From Rippkaea orientalis PCC 8801 (GTDB taxonomy: Bacteria; Cyanobacteriota; Cyanobacteriia; Cyanobacteriales; Microcystaceae), in NCBI RefSeq assembly GCF_000021805.1, contig NC_011723.1:1-40786 (forward strand): a DNA stretch of 40,786 nucleotides. The letters run 5' to 3'. This document shows, in pieces, positions 33,649 to 40,462 of the stretch (the first letter of the stretch is position 1; the number at the start of each line of letters is the position of its first letter). The notes beneath the pieces are model-generated. The model did no database searches. It was given only the letters and a program-made list of their open reading frames with translations, and was not told where the DNA came from. A program made the translations under genes and the position numbers.

Positions 33649-33885
33649 TTAACGAGGGACAATGGGGGTTAACCATTGCTCAGTTTTAGAACTCCAGACA
33701 ACAGTAAATTTATCTTGAGGAATAGAGCAATTAGCGGTGGTTTCTCCTTTCTTATTCGTAAATTCAATCGAACATACTCCATCTTCATAATTGTCTATAA
33801 TCGCTCCCTGTTCTCCTTTTCTCAGGCTAAATTCAGGAATGTCCGTTAAAAGTTCGATGACATCAAATAATTCTGGTTTATTCAT
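33649..33885 (-). CDS. DUF4926-type small protein (78 aa)
   Basis: The sequence ELFDVIELLTDIPEFSLRKG, then EQGAIIDNYEDGVCSIEFTN and KKGETTANCSIPQDK, fits DUF4926, a small beta-barrel (SH3-like) family common beside toxin-like genes in cyanobacteria. Its usual partner is not adjacent here. It lies alone within the mobilization cassette. Function unknown. A short Rep-like GC-rich stretch (CTCCCGCGAGTGCC near 33600) lies downstream. Confidence 0.75.
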   Translation of the reverse strand: MNKPELFDVIELLTDIPEFSLRKGEQGAIIDNYEDGVCSIEFTNKKGETTANCSIPQDKFTVVWSSKTEQWLTPIVPR

Positions 33886-34035
33886 CTTTCTATAATATAC
33901 GTCGTTTAAATGCTTAACAGCTTATCGTTATTATTCATCGACAGTTGACAAAAGATCACTAATATTGATCACTTATTATTTTAGCCCGAAGGGCTCCCCC
34001 GCAACTTGTAAAGAATGTCTCTGAACGCAGGTTCA

Positions 34036-34440
34036 TTATTCACAGGTTACTGAATTTACACCTGATAATTCCAACCTTATTTGTTTAATCGTTGGCTGTA
34101 GTTGTTCAATTAAGGAGATCGCTTCGATTAAACTATCAGGACTAGGAAGGGATGGGGGAAGGGGTTGACCTTGTTGTTTAGCCGTATTCAAAACTTTGGC
34201 AATTTGATTAATATTGTTGCCCAAGGCGGATAATTGAGCCGAAATCCCCCCTAATTCTCGGTAAGCCTCCCAATTGACAGGGGGAACCCTAGCCGGAAGA
34301 ACGGGTAAACCTTGAAGCTTACGGGTGATATAGGCACTGCGGGATAAATTAACAGATGAAGCTTGCTCATCGAGGTTCTTGAGTTCACTTTCTCGAAATC
34401 GAAGGGAAACGACTTTATCTTTGTTCTCAGGATTAGGCAT
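34036..34440 (-). CDS. MobC-like relaxosome protein (134 aa)
   Basis: MobC-type proteins are RHH DNA-binding accessories that open oriT for the relaxase. The RHH head is DKVVSLRFRESELKNLDEQA, then NLSRSAYITRKLQG. The MobC signature region is ELGGISAQLSALGNNINQIA, then KVLNTAKQQ, followed by a C-terminal helix. It lies upstream of the relaxase on the same strand, with three toxin-type genes in between. The candidate oriT (34553-34645) begins 113 bp upstream of its start. Confidence 0.88.
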   Translation of the reverse strand: MPNPENKDKVVSLRFRESELKNLDEQASSVNLSRSAYITRKLQGLPVLPARVPPVNWEAYRELGGISAQLSALGNNINQIAKVLNTAKQQGQPLPPSLPSPDSLIEAISLIEQLQPTIKQIRLELSGVNSVTCE

Positions 34441-34552
34441 AATGTAGTTAATAAGATTTCAATGAAGTGACAATTTGAGACAATTTCGTGGGGTAAAGGG
34501 AACGGGGAACGGGGAACAGCCTTGATTAGATTTTTAGATGGGTTTAAGATTT

Positions 34553-34645
34553 TAGGGGGGCTTGGGGGGAATACCCCCCAAACAGCAGCGCAAAGTTGGT
34601 TTTAGGCTTATTACTATAGTAATACATTGCGCCTGCTGGTTCTCC
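34553..34645 (-). repeat. 93-bp inverted repeat, right copy, candidate oriT
   Basis: The stretch matches the complement of 29547-29639. It has two nested folds: TTGGGGGG-AATA-CCCCCCAA (34563-34582) and CAGCAGCGCAA with TTGCGCCTGCTG around the perfect palindrome TTACTATAGTAA (34610-34621). Its place just upstream of mobC is the normal place for oriT, and inverted repeats next to the nick site are typical. Its inverted twin on the other side of the cassette is unusual for a single oriT. Confidence 0.7.
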
Positions 34646-34722
34646 GCCATTTGTCGGCGATTGATTGACTCTAATGCCTCCTATTTGTACGGACATTCTC
34701 AGGACAAATCATGGGGTTTTCA

Positions 34723-34768
34723 GGGCTTTAAAATACTTATTTGGCGACAAATAAGTATTTTAAAGCCC
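34723..34768. repeat. perfect 21-bp-stem hairpin
   Basis: Arms 34723-34743 and 34748-34768 are exact complements (21 bp) around the 4-nt loop GCGA. The inner part is CTTATTTG-GCGA-CAAATAAG. The same 8-bp arms with loop GGGT recur at 34903-34922. It sits between candidate oriT and mazF. Terminator, recombination site or single-strand origin are all possible. Confidence 0.75.
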
Positions 34769-34902
34769 CAAGAGTTGATCTCCATTAAACTTCATATCAT
34801 AGTATTTACAGTGATTACTCGAATTAATTCTTCAATAAAACCTAATCTCTGTTGATTATTTCAAATATCAATCAATTAAACCCTAAGTTGCTCAAAAGGA
34901 CT

Positions 34903-34922
34903 CTTATTTGGGGTCAAATAAG
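34903..34922. repeat. second hairpin with the same arms (CTTATTTG/CAAATAAG)
   Basis: CTTATTTG (34903-34910), loop GGGT, CAAATAAG (34915-34922). The arms are identical to the inner arms of the hairpin at 34723-34768, and only the 4-nt centre differs. It is 49 bp beyond the mazF stop. The 34441-34970 stretch has no gene; an open frame across 34562-34855 is explained by these repeats. Confidence 0.65.
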
Positions 34923-34970
34923 ACCAAAAAAGTATTTAGAACAAATATACTAAAAAGCTTAAGGAAATGT

Positions 34971-35309
34971 TTAATCCAGTGCCAGATGAAGTTTCAACGC
35001 AGCATCAACTAATTGCATTAGTTCTTCGTTCAACAAACCTACCACATCCCCACTAATTCGTTGCTTGGAAATGGTTCGTATTTGTTGTGCTTGAACTTTA
35101 GAAGGTTTGGGTAAACCACTGTCTGATGGTGAGAGAAACACCTCAAACGGATAAATTCGACTGATATTGGAGGTAAGTGGCAAAATTGTCACCGTAGAAG
35201 CAGCATGGTTGTTAACATCATTGCTAATAATCAATACAGGACGGCGTTTGGCTATTTCTGACCCCACAGACGGGTTGAGGTTGGCATAATAAATTTCACC
35301 ACGTTTCAT
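34971..35309 (-). CDS. MazF/PemK-type endoribonuclease toxin, intact (112 aa)
   Basis: The full fold is present: MKRGEIYYANLNPSVGSEIA, KRRPVLIISNDVNN, TVTILPLTSN, PFEVFLSPSDSGLPKPSKVQ, AQQIRTISKQRI, and the last helix NEELMQLVDAALKLHLALD. MazF-type toxins cut mRNA at short sequences. It overlaps its antitoxin by 14 bp. This copy serves as a reference to show what the truncated toxin at 27563 has lost. Two MazEF-type systems on one element raise the cost of losing it. Confidence 0.9.
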   Translation of the reverse strand: MKRGEIYYANLNPSVGSEIAKRRPVLIISNDVNNHAASTVTILPLTSNISRIYPFEVFLSPSDSGLPKPSKVQAQQIRTISKQRISGDVVGLLNEELMQLVDAALKLHLALD

Positions 35310-35520
35310 CGCTTAACCCGTCAGCAACAGTTACATCCCAATCTTCATCAACTTCAGTAGAAGCCTGATGATAAGCCTCGAATAGTTCTTTTTCCTGCAA
35401 TAAGGTCAAGGCAATTGAGATCACTTCAGAGCGAGATTTATACCCTTTAGCTGTCTTGTAATGTTCGATAAACCTTGTCAGGGTAGGAGACAACGATATG
35501 GAGAGTTTTTGCGACTGCAT
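35296..35520 (-). CDS. RHH antitoxin of the second MazEF-type pair (74 aa)
   Basis: The RHH part is KLSISLSPTLTRFIEHYKTA, then KGYKSRSEVISIALTLLQE. The acidic tail (EVDEDWDVTVADGLSDETW) would bind the toxin. Overlap with the toxin start is 14 bp, as in the pair at 27340. A 7-bp inverted repeat (35521-35552) directly upstream is a likely operator. Confidence 0.86.
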   Translation of the reverse strand: MQSQKLSISLSPTLTRFIEHYKTAKGYKSRSEVISIALTLLQEKELFEAYHQASTEVDEDWDVTVADGLSDETW

Positions 35521-35552
35521 AGTAAGACTAAATAGTAATTTATAATCTTACT
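35521..35552. promoter_or_regulatory. inverted repeat operator upstream of the second antitoxin
   Basis: AGTAAGA (35521-35527) and TCTTACT (35546-35552) are perfect complements immediately upstream of the antitoxin ATG at 35520, overlapping the A/T-rich promoter region. Placement mirrors the operator at 27303-27341. Confidence 0.5.
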
Positions 35553-35620
35553 ACTTATTTTACCTTTTTTTAGATGAACAAAAAAATTACGACCTACTTA
35601 GATAAAACTTAACTAACTTT

Positions 35621-35683
35621 TTAACTATAGTAAGCGATTAAAATACTACTATCCGTGAGAATAATCGGGGGATAATTCTTCAT
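35621..35683 (-). pseudogene. 20-residue remnant of a VapC-type PIN toxin
   Basis: The ATG overlaps the antitoxin stop (TAATG). The frame reads MKNYPPIILTDSSILIAYYS and then TAA. The ILTDSSILIAYY stretch is the first strand of a PIN domain with its catalytic Asp. The remaining ~110 residues are absent from the following sequence in any frame I checked. The toxin is thus deleted while the antitoxin stays. Confidence 0.65.
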
Positions 35684-35946
35684 TAATTGGATTTTTGATG
35701 ACGGTTTTTAATATAATTGGCTACGATGTTTTTACGATTTTCTCGTAATGATAAGTCATCAGGAGCGTCTTCAAGTAAATGTTTGGGGTGTCCTCCTCGT
35801 CTTTCTACTAGGGTTTGACGGGGTTGTAAGGTTTGCCAATGTTGATAAATTAGCTGTTTTAGCAGTTCTTCTGAGGTAATATTCTCTTTGGTGATGATTT
35901 CTGCTAGATAGCTTTCAGTTTCTTTATCTAGGTTGATAGATAACAT
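35683..35946 (-). CDS. VapB-type antitoxin, now without its toxin (87 aa)
   Basis: The N-terminus (MLSINLDKETESYLAEIITK, then ENITSEELLKQLIYQHW) looks like an RHH/VapB head. The tail (RRGGHPKHLLEDAPDDLSLR, then ENRKNIVANYIKNRHQ) is the toxin-binding tail seen in cyanobacterial VapB-like proteins. The downstream VapC start is present but ends after 20 codons. The orphan antitoxin could still neutralise a related VapC elsewhere in the cell. Confidence 0.75.
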   Translation of the reverse strand: MLSINLDKETESYLAEIITKENITSEELLKQLIYQHWQTLQPRQTLVERRGGHPKHLLEDAPDDLSLRENRKNIVANYIKNRHQKSN

Positions 35947-36016
35947 GGGTGCTGGTTTTAATTAGGTTTTCTCTATTTTAGAGTCGAGTGTCTAAGTTGA
36001 TCATAGCCTTAACTTA

Positions 36017-36044
36017 AAGTCGTATAAGCGTAATTATCCGACAC
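36017..36044. other. dif/cer-like 28-bp recombination site
   Basis: Left arm AAGTCGTATAA, centre GCGTAA, right arm TTATCCGACAC. This 11-6-11 layout with inner ATAA and TTAT matches XerC/XerD core sites. The arms mirror each other at 8 of the inner 9 positions. It lies 70 bp upstream of the recombinase gene. A further half site, TTTATCCGAC, is at 36101-36110. Function is inferred from layout only. Confidence 0.55.
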
Positions 36045-36114
36045 AGTATGGTATTCTAAGGTCTTAGGGATCGGGATTTTTAGCCTGATCTTTCCTTGTA
36101 TTTATCCGACGCTC

Positions 36115-37203
36115 ATGCTCACCAATGCCACCCCTTCCCCTCTCAGTGAGGCTGACTTATTAGCTCGCTTTGCCCAGTTTGTCCGTCTCGATACCGCCGA
36201 TGGCAATGCTTCTGACGATACGGTGAAAACCTACGCCTGTACGGTTAAGCAATTTCTCGGTTGGTGCGACGCGCAACGGCTTCATCCTCTCGATGCGACG
36301 CGAGATGACCTCAAATCCTATCGGCGTTGGTTAGTGGACGGTCAACAATACAAATGTGCCACCATCGCCTTGAAATTGACGGTGGTGCGTCGTTTTTATG
36401 CAGGGGCGGTGGAACGGGGGCTGATTCTGGCTAATCCGGCTTTGGGCATTAAACCCCCCAGGGAAACCATCGATCCGGCTGAGCGCATTAATTACCTCGA
36501 AGAAGCCGAAGTAACGCGGTTATTGGAGAGTTTGCCCACTGAGAATACGGTGGGGGCGTTGCGGGATAGGTTTCTGGTGGCCGTCATGGTTTTGGAGGGA
36601 TGCAGAACCGTGGAAATGCACCGCGCTTCTATTGGGGATATTGTAAAACGAGGTGGTGATATCGGCATTCGGGTATCAGGAAAACGATCTCGACGCATTG
36701 TGCCGTTAACGCCTGATTTAGCCAAGCTGCTGAATAAGTATCTGAATGCTAGGAAGCGGTCAGGGGAGGCATTGTTAGCGGATACTCCTTTGTTTATTGC
36801 GTTAGATAAAAGGACGTATGGAGGGCGATTAAGTCGTCGTTCGATTCAGCGAGTAATTGATAAGTATTTACAGGCATCAGGGTTGAAAGAGCAGCCGACA
36901 AAACAAAAAAGCCCAAAACGGGCATCTAATCAGTCTCATCAACCGTCTAGCGGGGAGAAACAACGCTCTTCACAATCTGCTTCATCTACGTCTACTAAGT
37001 TTCAACAACCAGAGCGACAGTTGAGCGCACATTCTTTGAGGCATACGGCAGGGACATTGGCCATCAGGGCAGGTTCGGATTTAAGGCAGGTGCAGGATTT
37101 GTTAGGCCATGCTGATCCCAGGACGACTGCTTTGTATGCTCATGTGGCTGATCGGTGGCGCAATAATCCAGCCTTGAGGTTGGGGGTCAAGGTTCCGCTT
37201 TGA
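36115..37203 (+). CDS. tyrosine recombinase, XerC/D-like (362 aa)
   Basis: This is a site-specific recombinase. An N-terminal SAM-like core-binding domain (residues about 10-105, SDDTVKTYACTVKQFLGWCD) is followed by the catalytic domain: Arg near 164 in EGCRTVEMHR, Lys in VSGKRSRRIVPL, HSLRHTAGTLAIRAG (His and Arg near 306-309), LGHADPRTTALYAHV with His and the nucleophile Tyr near 341. A roughly 45-residue Ser/Lys/Gln-rich insert (about 262-305, KQKSPKRASNQSHQPSSGEK) separates the two halves of the active site, which is unusual. The dif-like site upstream suggests multimer resolution of a plasmid. Integration of an element is the alternative. Confidence 0.88.
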   Translation: MLTNATPSPLSEADLLARFAQFVRLDTADGNASDDTVKTYACTVKQFLGWCDAQRLHPLDATRDDLKSYRRWLVDGQQYKCATIALKLTVVRRFYAGAVERGLILANPALGIKPPRETIDPAERINYLEEAEVTRLLESLPTENTVGALRDRFLVAVMVLEGCRTVEMHRASIGDIVKRGGDIGIRVSGKRSRRIVPLTPDLAKLLNKYLNARKRSGEALLADTPLFIALDKRTYGGRLSRRSIQRVIDKYLQASGLKEQPTKQKSPKRASNQSHQPSSGEKQRSSQSASSTSTKFQQPERQLSAHSLRHTAGTLAIRAGSDLRQVQDLLGHADPRTTALYAHVADRWRNNPALRLGVKVPL

Positions 37204-37342
37204 GGAACATAGCCTACTAGCGTCCAAATATGAGAATTATAAGACTTTTTCTATTCGTTTATAAGGAATCGTAAAAAAATGCTAACTTTTGGGAATACTC
37301 GGTAGTAAGAAGCGATTTAAGTCTTCTGATGTTTCTAGCTCC

Positions 37343-37618
37343 ATGAACTACTCCAATCCGCTACGCTGAGATTGGAGTTTCTGTCGCTTCACCGAGGCAA
37401 GTTGCTGAAAACCTCCACAGGATTTAACTGTGGGTTTCTCAGTAGAGCTTTCCCCTCCACGATTAGGGACGCTAGTTCCTAACGCCCATGACAGCATAAC
37501 CTCGGCACTAGCTACATCCCTGTCATTGGTGTAACCACATTGCTTGCATTCGTGAATGCGTTGCTCCAAGGTCTTTTTCTCTTGATGACCGCATTTAGGA
37601 CAGGTTTGAGAAGGTTTT
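37343..37618 (-). pseudogene. 3' fragment of tnpB, cut by IS4-type copy 3
   Basis: From 37343 to 37618 the sequence matches 14690-14964 with two base changes. It encodes the zinc-ribbon and C-terminal end of TnpB, with the end hairpin. It breaks at GAAGGTTTT, where IS4-type copy 3 begins. The remaining 5' part of this tnpB is not on the other side of the IS. The candidate omega RNA end and its different flank (GGAGCTAGAAACATCAGAAG on the minus strand) are preserved. Confidence 0.88.
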
Positions 37619-39237
37619 TTGACGGGGTGACAAGGGTTGGAAAAGGCTCACCGTCAGGGATTTAGAGATCAGCGATCGCCTGAAAAAATAGATTCAGCCC
37701 ACCCGATAAACAGTACAAATAGTCTATCTAGACGAGAAAATGTCTAATTGTTAGAAATGAACAGAATTAATCTGCCCTAAAATGATAAAAAGGCTTGTTC
37801 AGTCATCATGTTCTTTCATCATCATCTATGGATTTTTTGCCTTTCTATCAGGACTATTTACAAAACGCATTATCAAAAAGTAAATTTTTACTTTTACGAA
37901 TATTAATATGGCTTTTACAAGTTCATAAACAAGTTAGAATAGAACGGTTAGCGGCTTATCTTCCTCTTCCTATTCTATACGAAAGTCGTAGAAAGAAGAT
38001 TCAAAGATTTTTAGTCGAACCGTGCTTAAGCCTTGTCTTATTATGGTTTCCTCTGATAAAATTAATAGTAGAACGAGAATTTAAACCAGGAAGTCGTTTA
38101 ACTTTAGTTTTGGATAGGACTCAGTGGCAGGATAAAAATGTGTTCATGATTAGTGTAGTTTGGAGAAAGAGAGCCTTCCCTATTTACTGGCAAATTCTAG
38201 AGAAAAAAGGAAGCAGCAACGTCAAAGAACAAATCGCTTTAATCCGACCGGTCTTGAAATTATTTGCCGACTATGAGTTATTAATTTTAGGGGATAGGGA
38301 GTTTCATGGGGTAGAATTATCTTATTGGTTAAAGAAACGAAACCGAACGGCTAAAAATCCCATCTATTTTGCTTTTCGAGAAAGGAAAAATGTCTACATT
38401 AGAAGAAGTAAGAAGAATCAAAAACGCTTTCAAGATTTAACCCTGACCCCAGGAGTCAAAGTTTTTGAAAAAAACATTTTTATCACCAAGCAAAAAGGGT
38501 TTGGTCGCTTTAATGTATTGGCTTATCAGAAGAGAAAATATAGAAACCATCAGGAAGAAGAACCTTGGTTTATTATAACCAATTTAGATAACCCATCCGA
38601 AGTCATAAAATATTATAAAATCAGAGGTGGAATTGAAGCTATGTTTCGAGATTATAAGAGTGGAGGATATAATCTCGAAGGGAGTAAAGCTAATATTCAT
38701 CGACTTACTAACTTGATTTTATTAATAGCTATTGCTTATACTTTATCGGCTTTAAAAGGGAAGTCAATTAAAAATAGAGGATATCAAAAGTATATATCTA
38801 GACTAACAGAACCGAAAAGACAAGTCAGAAGACATAGTGAATTTTGGGTAGGGCTATATGGACAAAGTTGGGTCTTAGCCTGGGATTTCTGTTACTTGTT
38901 TGTTGAACAAATTATGAGAATTAACCTTCACAAAATTAATGAATATAACCGAGGTTTAAAAGCCTTATCTGCTATTAGTTAATTTCCTCTTATTTCGTCG
39001 CATACATTGTAACCATGTAATCAGTTAAACAATAACTGATAAATTTATTGTATCATTTTTTCAGCTATTCAAATAATAATCGAAAAAAATTTCCCCCGCG
39101 CTTTTGTAACATTAATGAAGCCAATTGTAATAATAAAAAGCATTAGTGAGAGTTATTAATAACGGGGATTTTAAATTTAAGTCAAGTCGGCAAACTACGC
39201 TCTGGTAAGCCTTTCCCAACTCTTGTCACCCCGTCAA
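37619..39237 (+). mobile_element. IS4-type insertion sequence, copy 3, without target duplication
   Basis: This is the same 1619-bp element, in the opposite orientation to copies 1 and 2. Flanks are GAAGGTTTT (left, inside tnpB) and GGTATTCCT (right, inside an unrelated gene). The absence of a target duplication and two unrelated half genes at its sides indicate recombination between IS copies or a joining error. Confidence 0.9.
37795..38982 (+). CDS. IS4-family DDE transposase, copy 3 (395 aa)
   Basis: The product is identical to the other two transposases, with intact DDE residues. Together with copy 2 it brackets the mobilization/toxin-antitoxin/recombinase block as an inverted pair, the layout of a composite transposon. 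The outer flanks do not show a shared duplication, so recent movement as a unit is not supported. Confidence 0.93.
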   Translation: MFSHHVLSSSSMDFLPFYQDYLQNALSKSKFLLLRILIWLLQVHKQVRIERLAAYLPLPILYESRRKKIQRFLVEPCLSLVLLWFPLIKLIVEREFKPGSRLTLVLDRTQWQDKNVFMISVVWRKRAFPIYWQILEKKGSSNVKEQIALIRPVLKLFADYELLILGDREFHGVELSYWLKKRNRTAKNPIYFAFRERKNVYIRRSKKNQKRFQDLTLTPGVKVFEKNIFITKQKGFGRFNVLAYQKRKYRNHQEEEPWFIITNLDNPSEVIKYYKIRGGIEAMFRDYKSGGYNLEGSKANIHRLTNLILLIAIAYTLSALKGKSIKNRGYQKYISRLTEPKRQVRRHSEFWVGLYGQSWVLAWDFCYLFVEQIMRINLHKINEYNRGLKALSAIS

Positions 39238-39474
39238 GGTATTCCTGTATATGATCTTCAAAATGTGCCATTTCCCGATGACTTTGATATGAAGGAAATT
39301 AGCAAAGATAGTTTTCATCGTTTTGCCATTGCTTACGGCTTATCTATTCCTGATTACGAAGCACCAGTAGTCACAGGTTTTCCTACACAATTCCCTGATG
39401 CACCTCCACCACGGTCTTTACCCTGTCCTGTGCGTGATACTGGCCATTATCCAGACGATAATTCATCAATGTAG
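39238..39474 (+). pseudogene. C-terminal remnant of an unidentified gene cut by IS4-type copy 3
   Basis: The frame enters from the IS end (a TTG at 39223 lies inside the IS) and encodes GIPVYDLQNVPFPDDFDMKE, then SKDSFHRFAIAYGLSIPDYE, and a Pro-rich tail ending at 39474. The FAIAYGLSIP stretch suggests the end of a longer protein; I cannot name the family. The upstream part is missing. It is followed after 22 bp by the left array of the partition system. Confidence 0.6.
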
Positions 39475-39496
39475 AAATTGAAAGGTTAATTACTTC

Positions 39497-39536
39497 ATTT
39501 AAACATCTCAGCGTTTAGATGCTTAGATGTTTATTT
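39497..39536. repeat. 8-bp repeat array upstream of parA
   Basis: Five contiguous 8-bp units: ATTTAAAC and ATCTCAGC (inverted), then GTTTAGAT, GCTTAGAT, GTTTATTT (direct). Related units return after the partition operon at 40423-40462. Position and period suggest binding sites for the RHH partner of ParA. Confidence 0.65.
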
Positions 39537-39572
39537 AAGATACAATAAATCTATCCTTACATTCATCCCCCC

Positions 39573-40163
39573 ATGATCATCACCGTCGCCTCATTCAAGG
39601 GAGGCGTAGGCAAATCCACCACTGCCTTACACTTAGCAGCTTACTGTCAACAATTAGCCCCTTCCCTATTAGTAGACGGGGACTTAAACCGCAGTGCTTT
39701 GGACTGGGCTAGTCGAGGACAGCTACCCTTTAAAGTCGTGGATGAAAAACAGGGGGTTAAATATGCCAGGAACTACGAACACATTATTATTGACACCCCT
39801 GCCCGTCCTGCCCCCGATGACTTGAAAACCATTGCCTCTGGCTGTGATTTACTGATTCTGCCTACCAGTCCCGATGCTTTGGCTTTGGGGGCAACCCTGC
39901 AAATGGTGGATGATCTGCACTCCTTAGAAGCCAATTATCGAATTTTGCTGACCTTAATTCCCCCCCGTCCTTCTAAAACAGGTTCTGAAGCCCGAACTGC
40001 CATTAAAAATGCTAAATTACCCCTGTTTAAAACAGGGATTCGGCGGTTGGCAGTGTTTCAAAAAGCAGCCCTTGAGGGGATTCCCGTCAATCAGGTTAAA
40101 GATCCCTACGCTAGTGCGGCTTGGGATTGTTATGTCAAAGTTGGCCAGGAGATTTTACCATGA
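39573..40163 (+). CDS. parA: ParA-type plasmid partition ATPase (196 aa)
   Basis: The deviant Walker A motif is ASFKGGVGKSTTALHLAAYC. DGDLNRSALDWA follows, and Walker B is HIIIDTPARPAPDD. At 196 residues without an N-terminal HTH it belongs to the small type Ib ParA group, whose partner, not ParA, binds the centromere. It overlaps the RHH gene by 4 bp (ATGA). The operon is flanked by 8-bp repeat arrays on both sides. It moves plasmid copies apart on the nucleoid. Confidence 0.92.
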   Translation: MIITVASFKGGVGKSTTALHLAAYCQQLAPSLLVDGDLNRSALDWASRGQLPFKVVDEKQGVKYARNYEHIIIDTPARPAPDDLKTIASGCDLLILPTSPDALALGATLQMVDDLHSLEANYRILLTLIPPRPSKTGSEARTAIKNAKLPLFKTGIRRLAVFQKAALEGIPVNQVKDPYASAAWDCYVKVGQEILP

Positions 40164-40420
40164 GCAAAAAACCATCAAGCCGATTTGATGACTTATTCAG
40201 TGCAGCCCGTAGTAAAACCCAAGATGCCTCACCATTGGAAAGCACGACGGGGGAAACTAAGAAAAGCAAAAGCCGTGACCCCGACTATGTTCGGACAACG
40301 ATCTATCTTCCCAAACGACTGCATCAACAACTAAAAGTCGCTGCGGTTCAAGGGGATAAGGATATGAGTGAGATAATAGAGGGGTTGGTCGATGCTTGGG
40401 TTCAGTCATCCGACAAATAA
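40160..40420 (+). CDS. RHH partition protein, ParB-like partner of ParA (86 aa)
   Basis: The ATG at 40160 overlaps the parA stop, so translation is coupled; a longer upstream frame from 40121 runs inside parA and is not used. The N-terminal 40 residues are a disordered, charged tail (SRFDDLFSAARSKTQDASPL) that may stimulate ParA. The C-terminal half is an RHH: DYVRTTIYLPKRLHQQLKVA, then GDKDMSEIIEGLVDAWV. In type Ib systems this protein binds centromere repeats and represses the operon, which fits the 8-bp arrays on both sides. Confidence 0.85.
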   Translation: MSKKPSSRFDDLFSAARSKTQDASPLESTTGETKKSKSRDPDYVRTTIYLPKRLHQQLKVAAVQGDKDMSEIIEGLVDAWVQSSDK

Positions 40421-40422
40421 AC

Positions 40423-40462
40423 GTTTAGATGTTTGAATGTTTAAGCGGTTAGATGCTTAGTA
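40423..40462. repeat. 8-bp repeat array downstream of the partition operon
   Basis: Five contiguous units: GTTTAGAT, GTTTGAAT, GTTTAAGC, GGTTAGAT, GCTTAGTA. They start 2 bp after the stop codon of the RHH gene and share the GTTTAGAT type with the upstream array at 39497-39536. Confidence 0.65.

Noticed and set aside
34562-34855. Plus-strand ORF of 97 codons
   Set aside because: It runs across the 93-bp inverted repeat and the 21-bp-stem hairpin; its translation has no recognisable pattern and the DNA is better explained by these repeats.
29487-37618. Active composite transposon made of IS4-type copies 2 and 3
   Set aside because: The outer flanks (AGAACCGAG and GGTATTCCT) are not a target duplication, so movement as a unit is not supported.
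29487-37618. Simple inversion between IS4-type copies 2 and 3
   Set aside because: Swapping the inner flanks does not create matching 9-bp pairs at either copy.
40121-40159. Extended start of the RHH partition gene
   Set aside because: The extra 13 codons lie inside parA; the ATG at 40160 overlapping the parA stop is the normal coupled arrangement.
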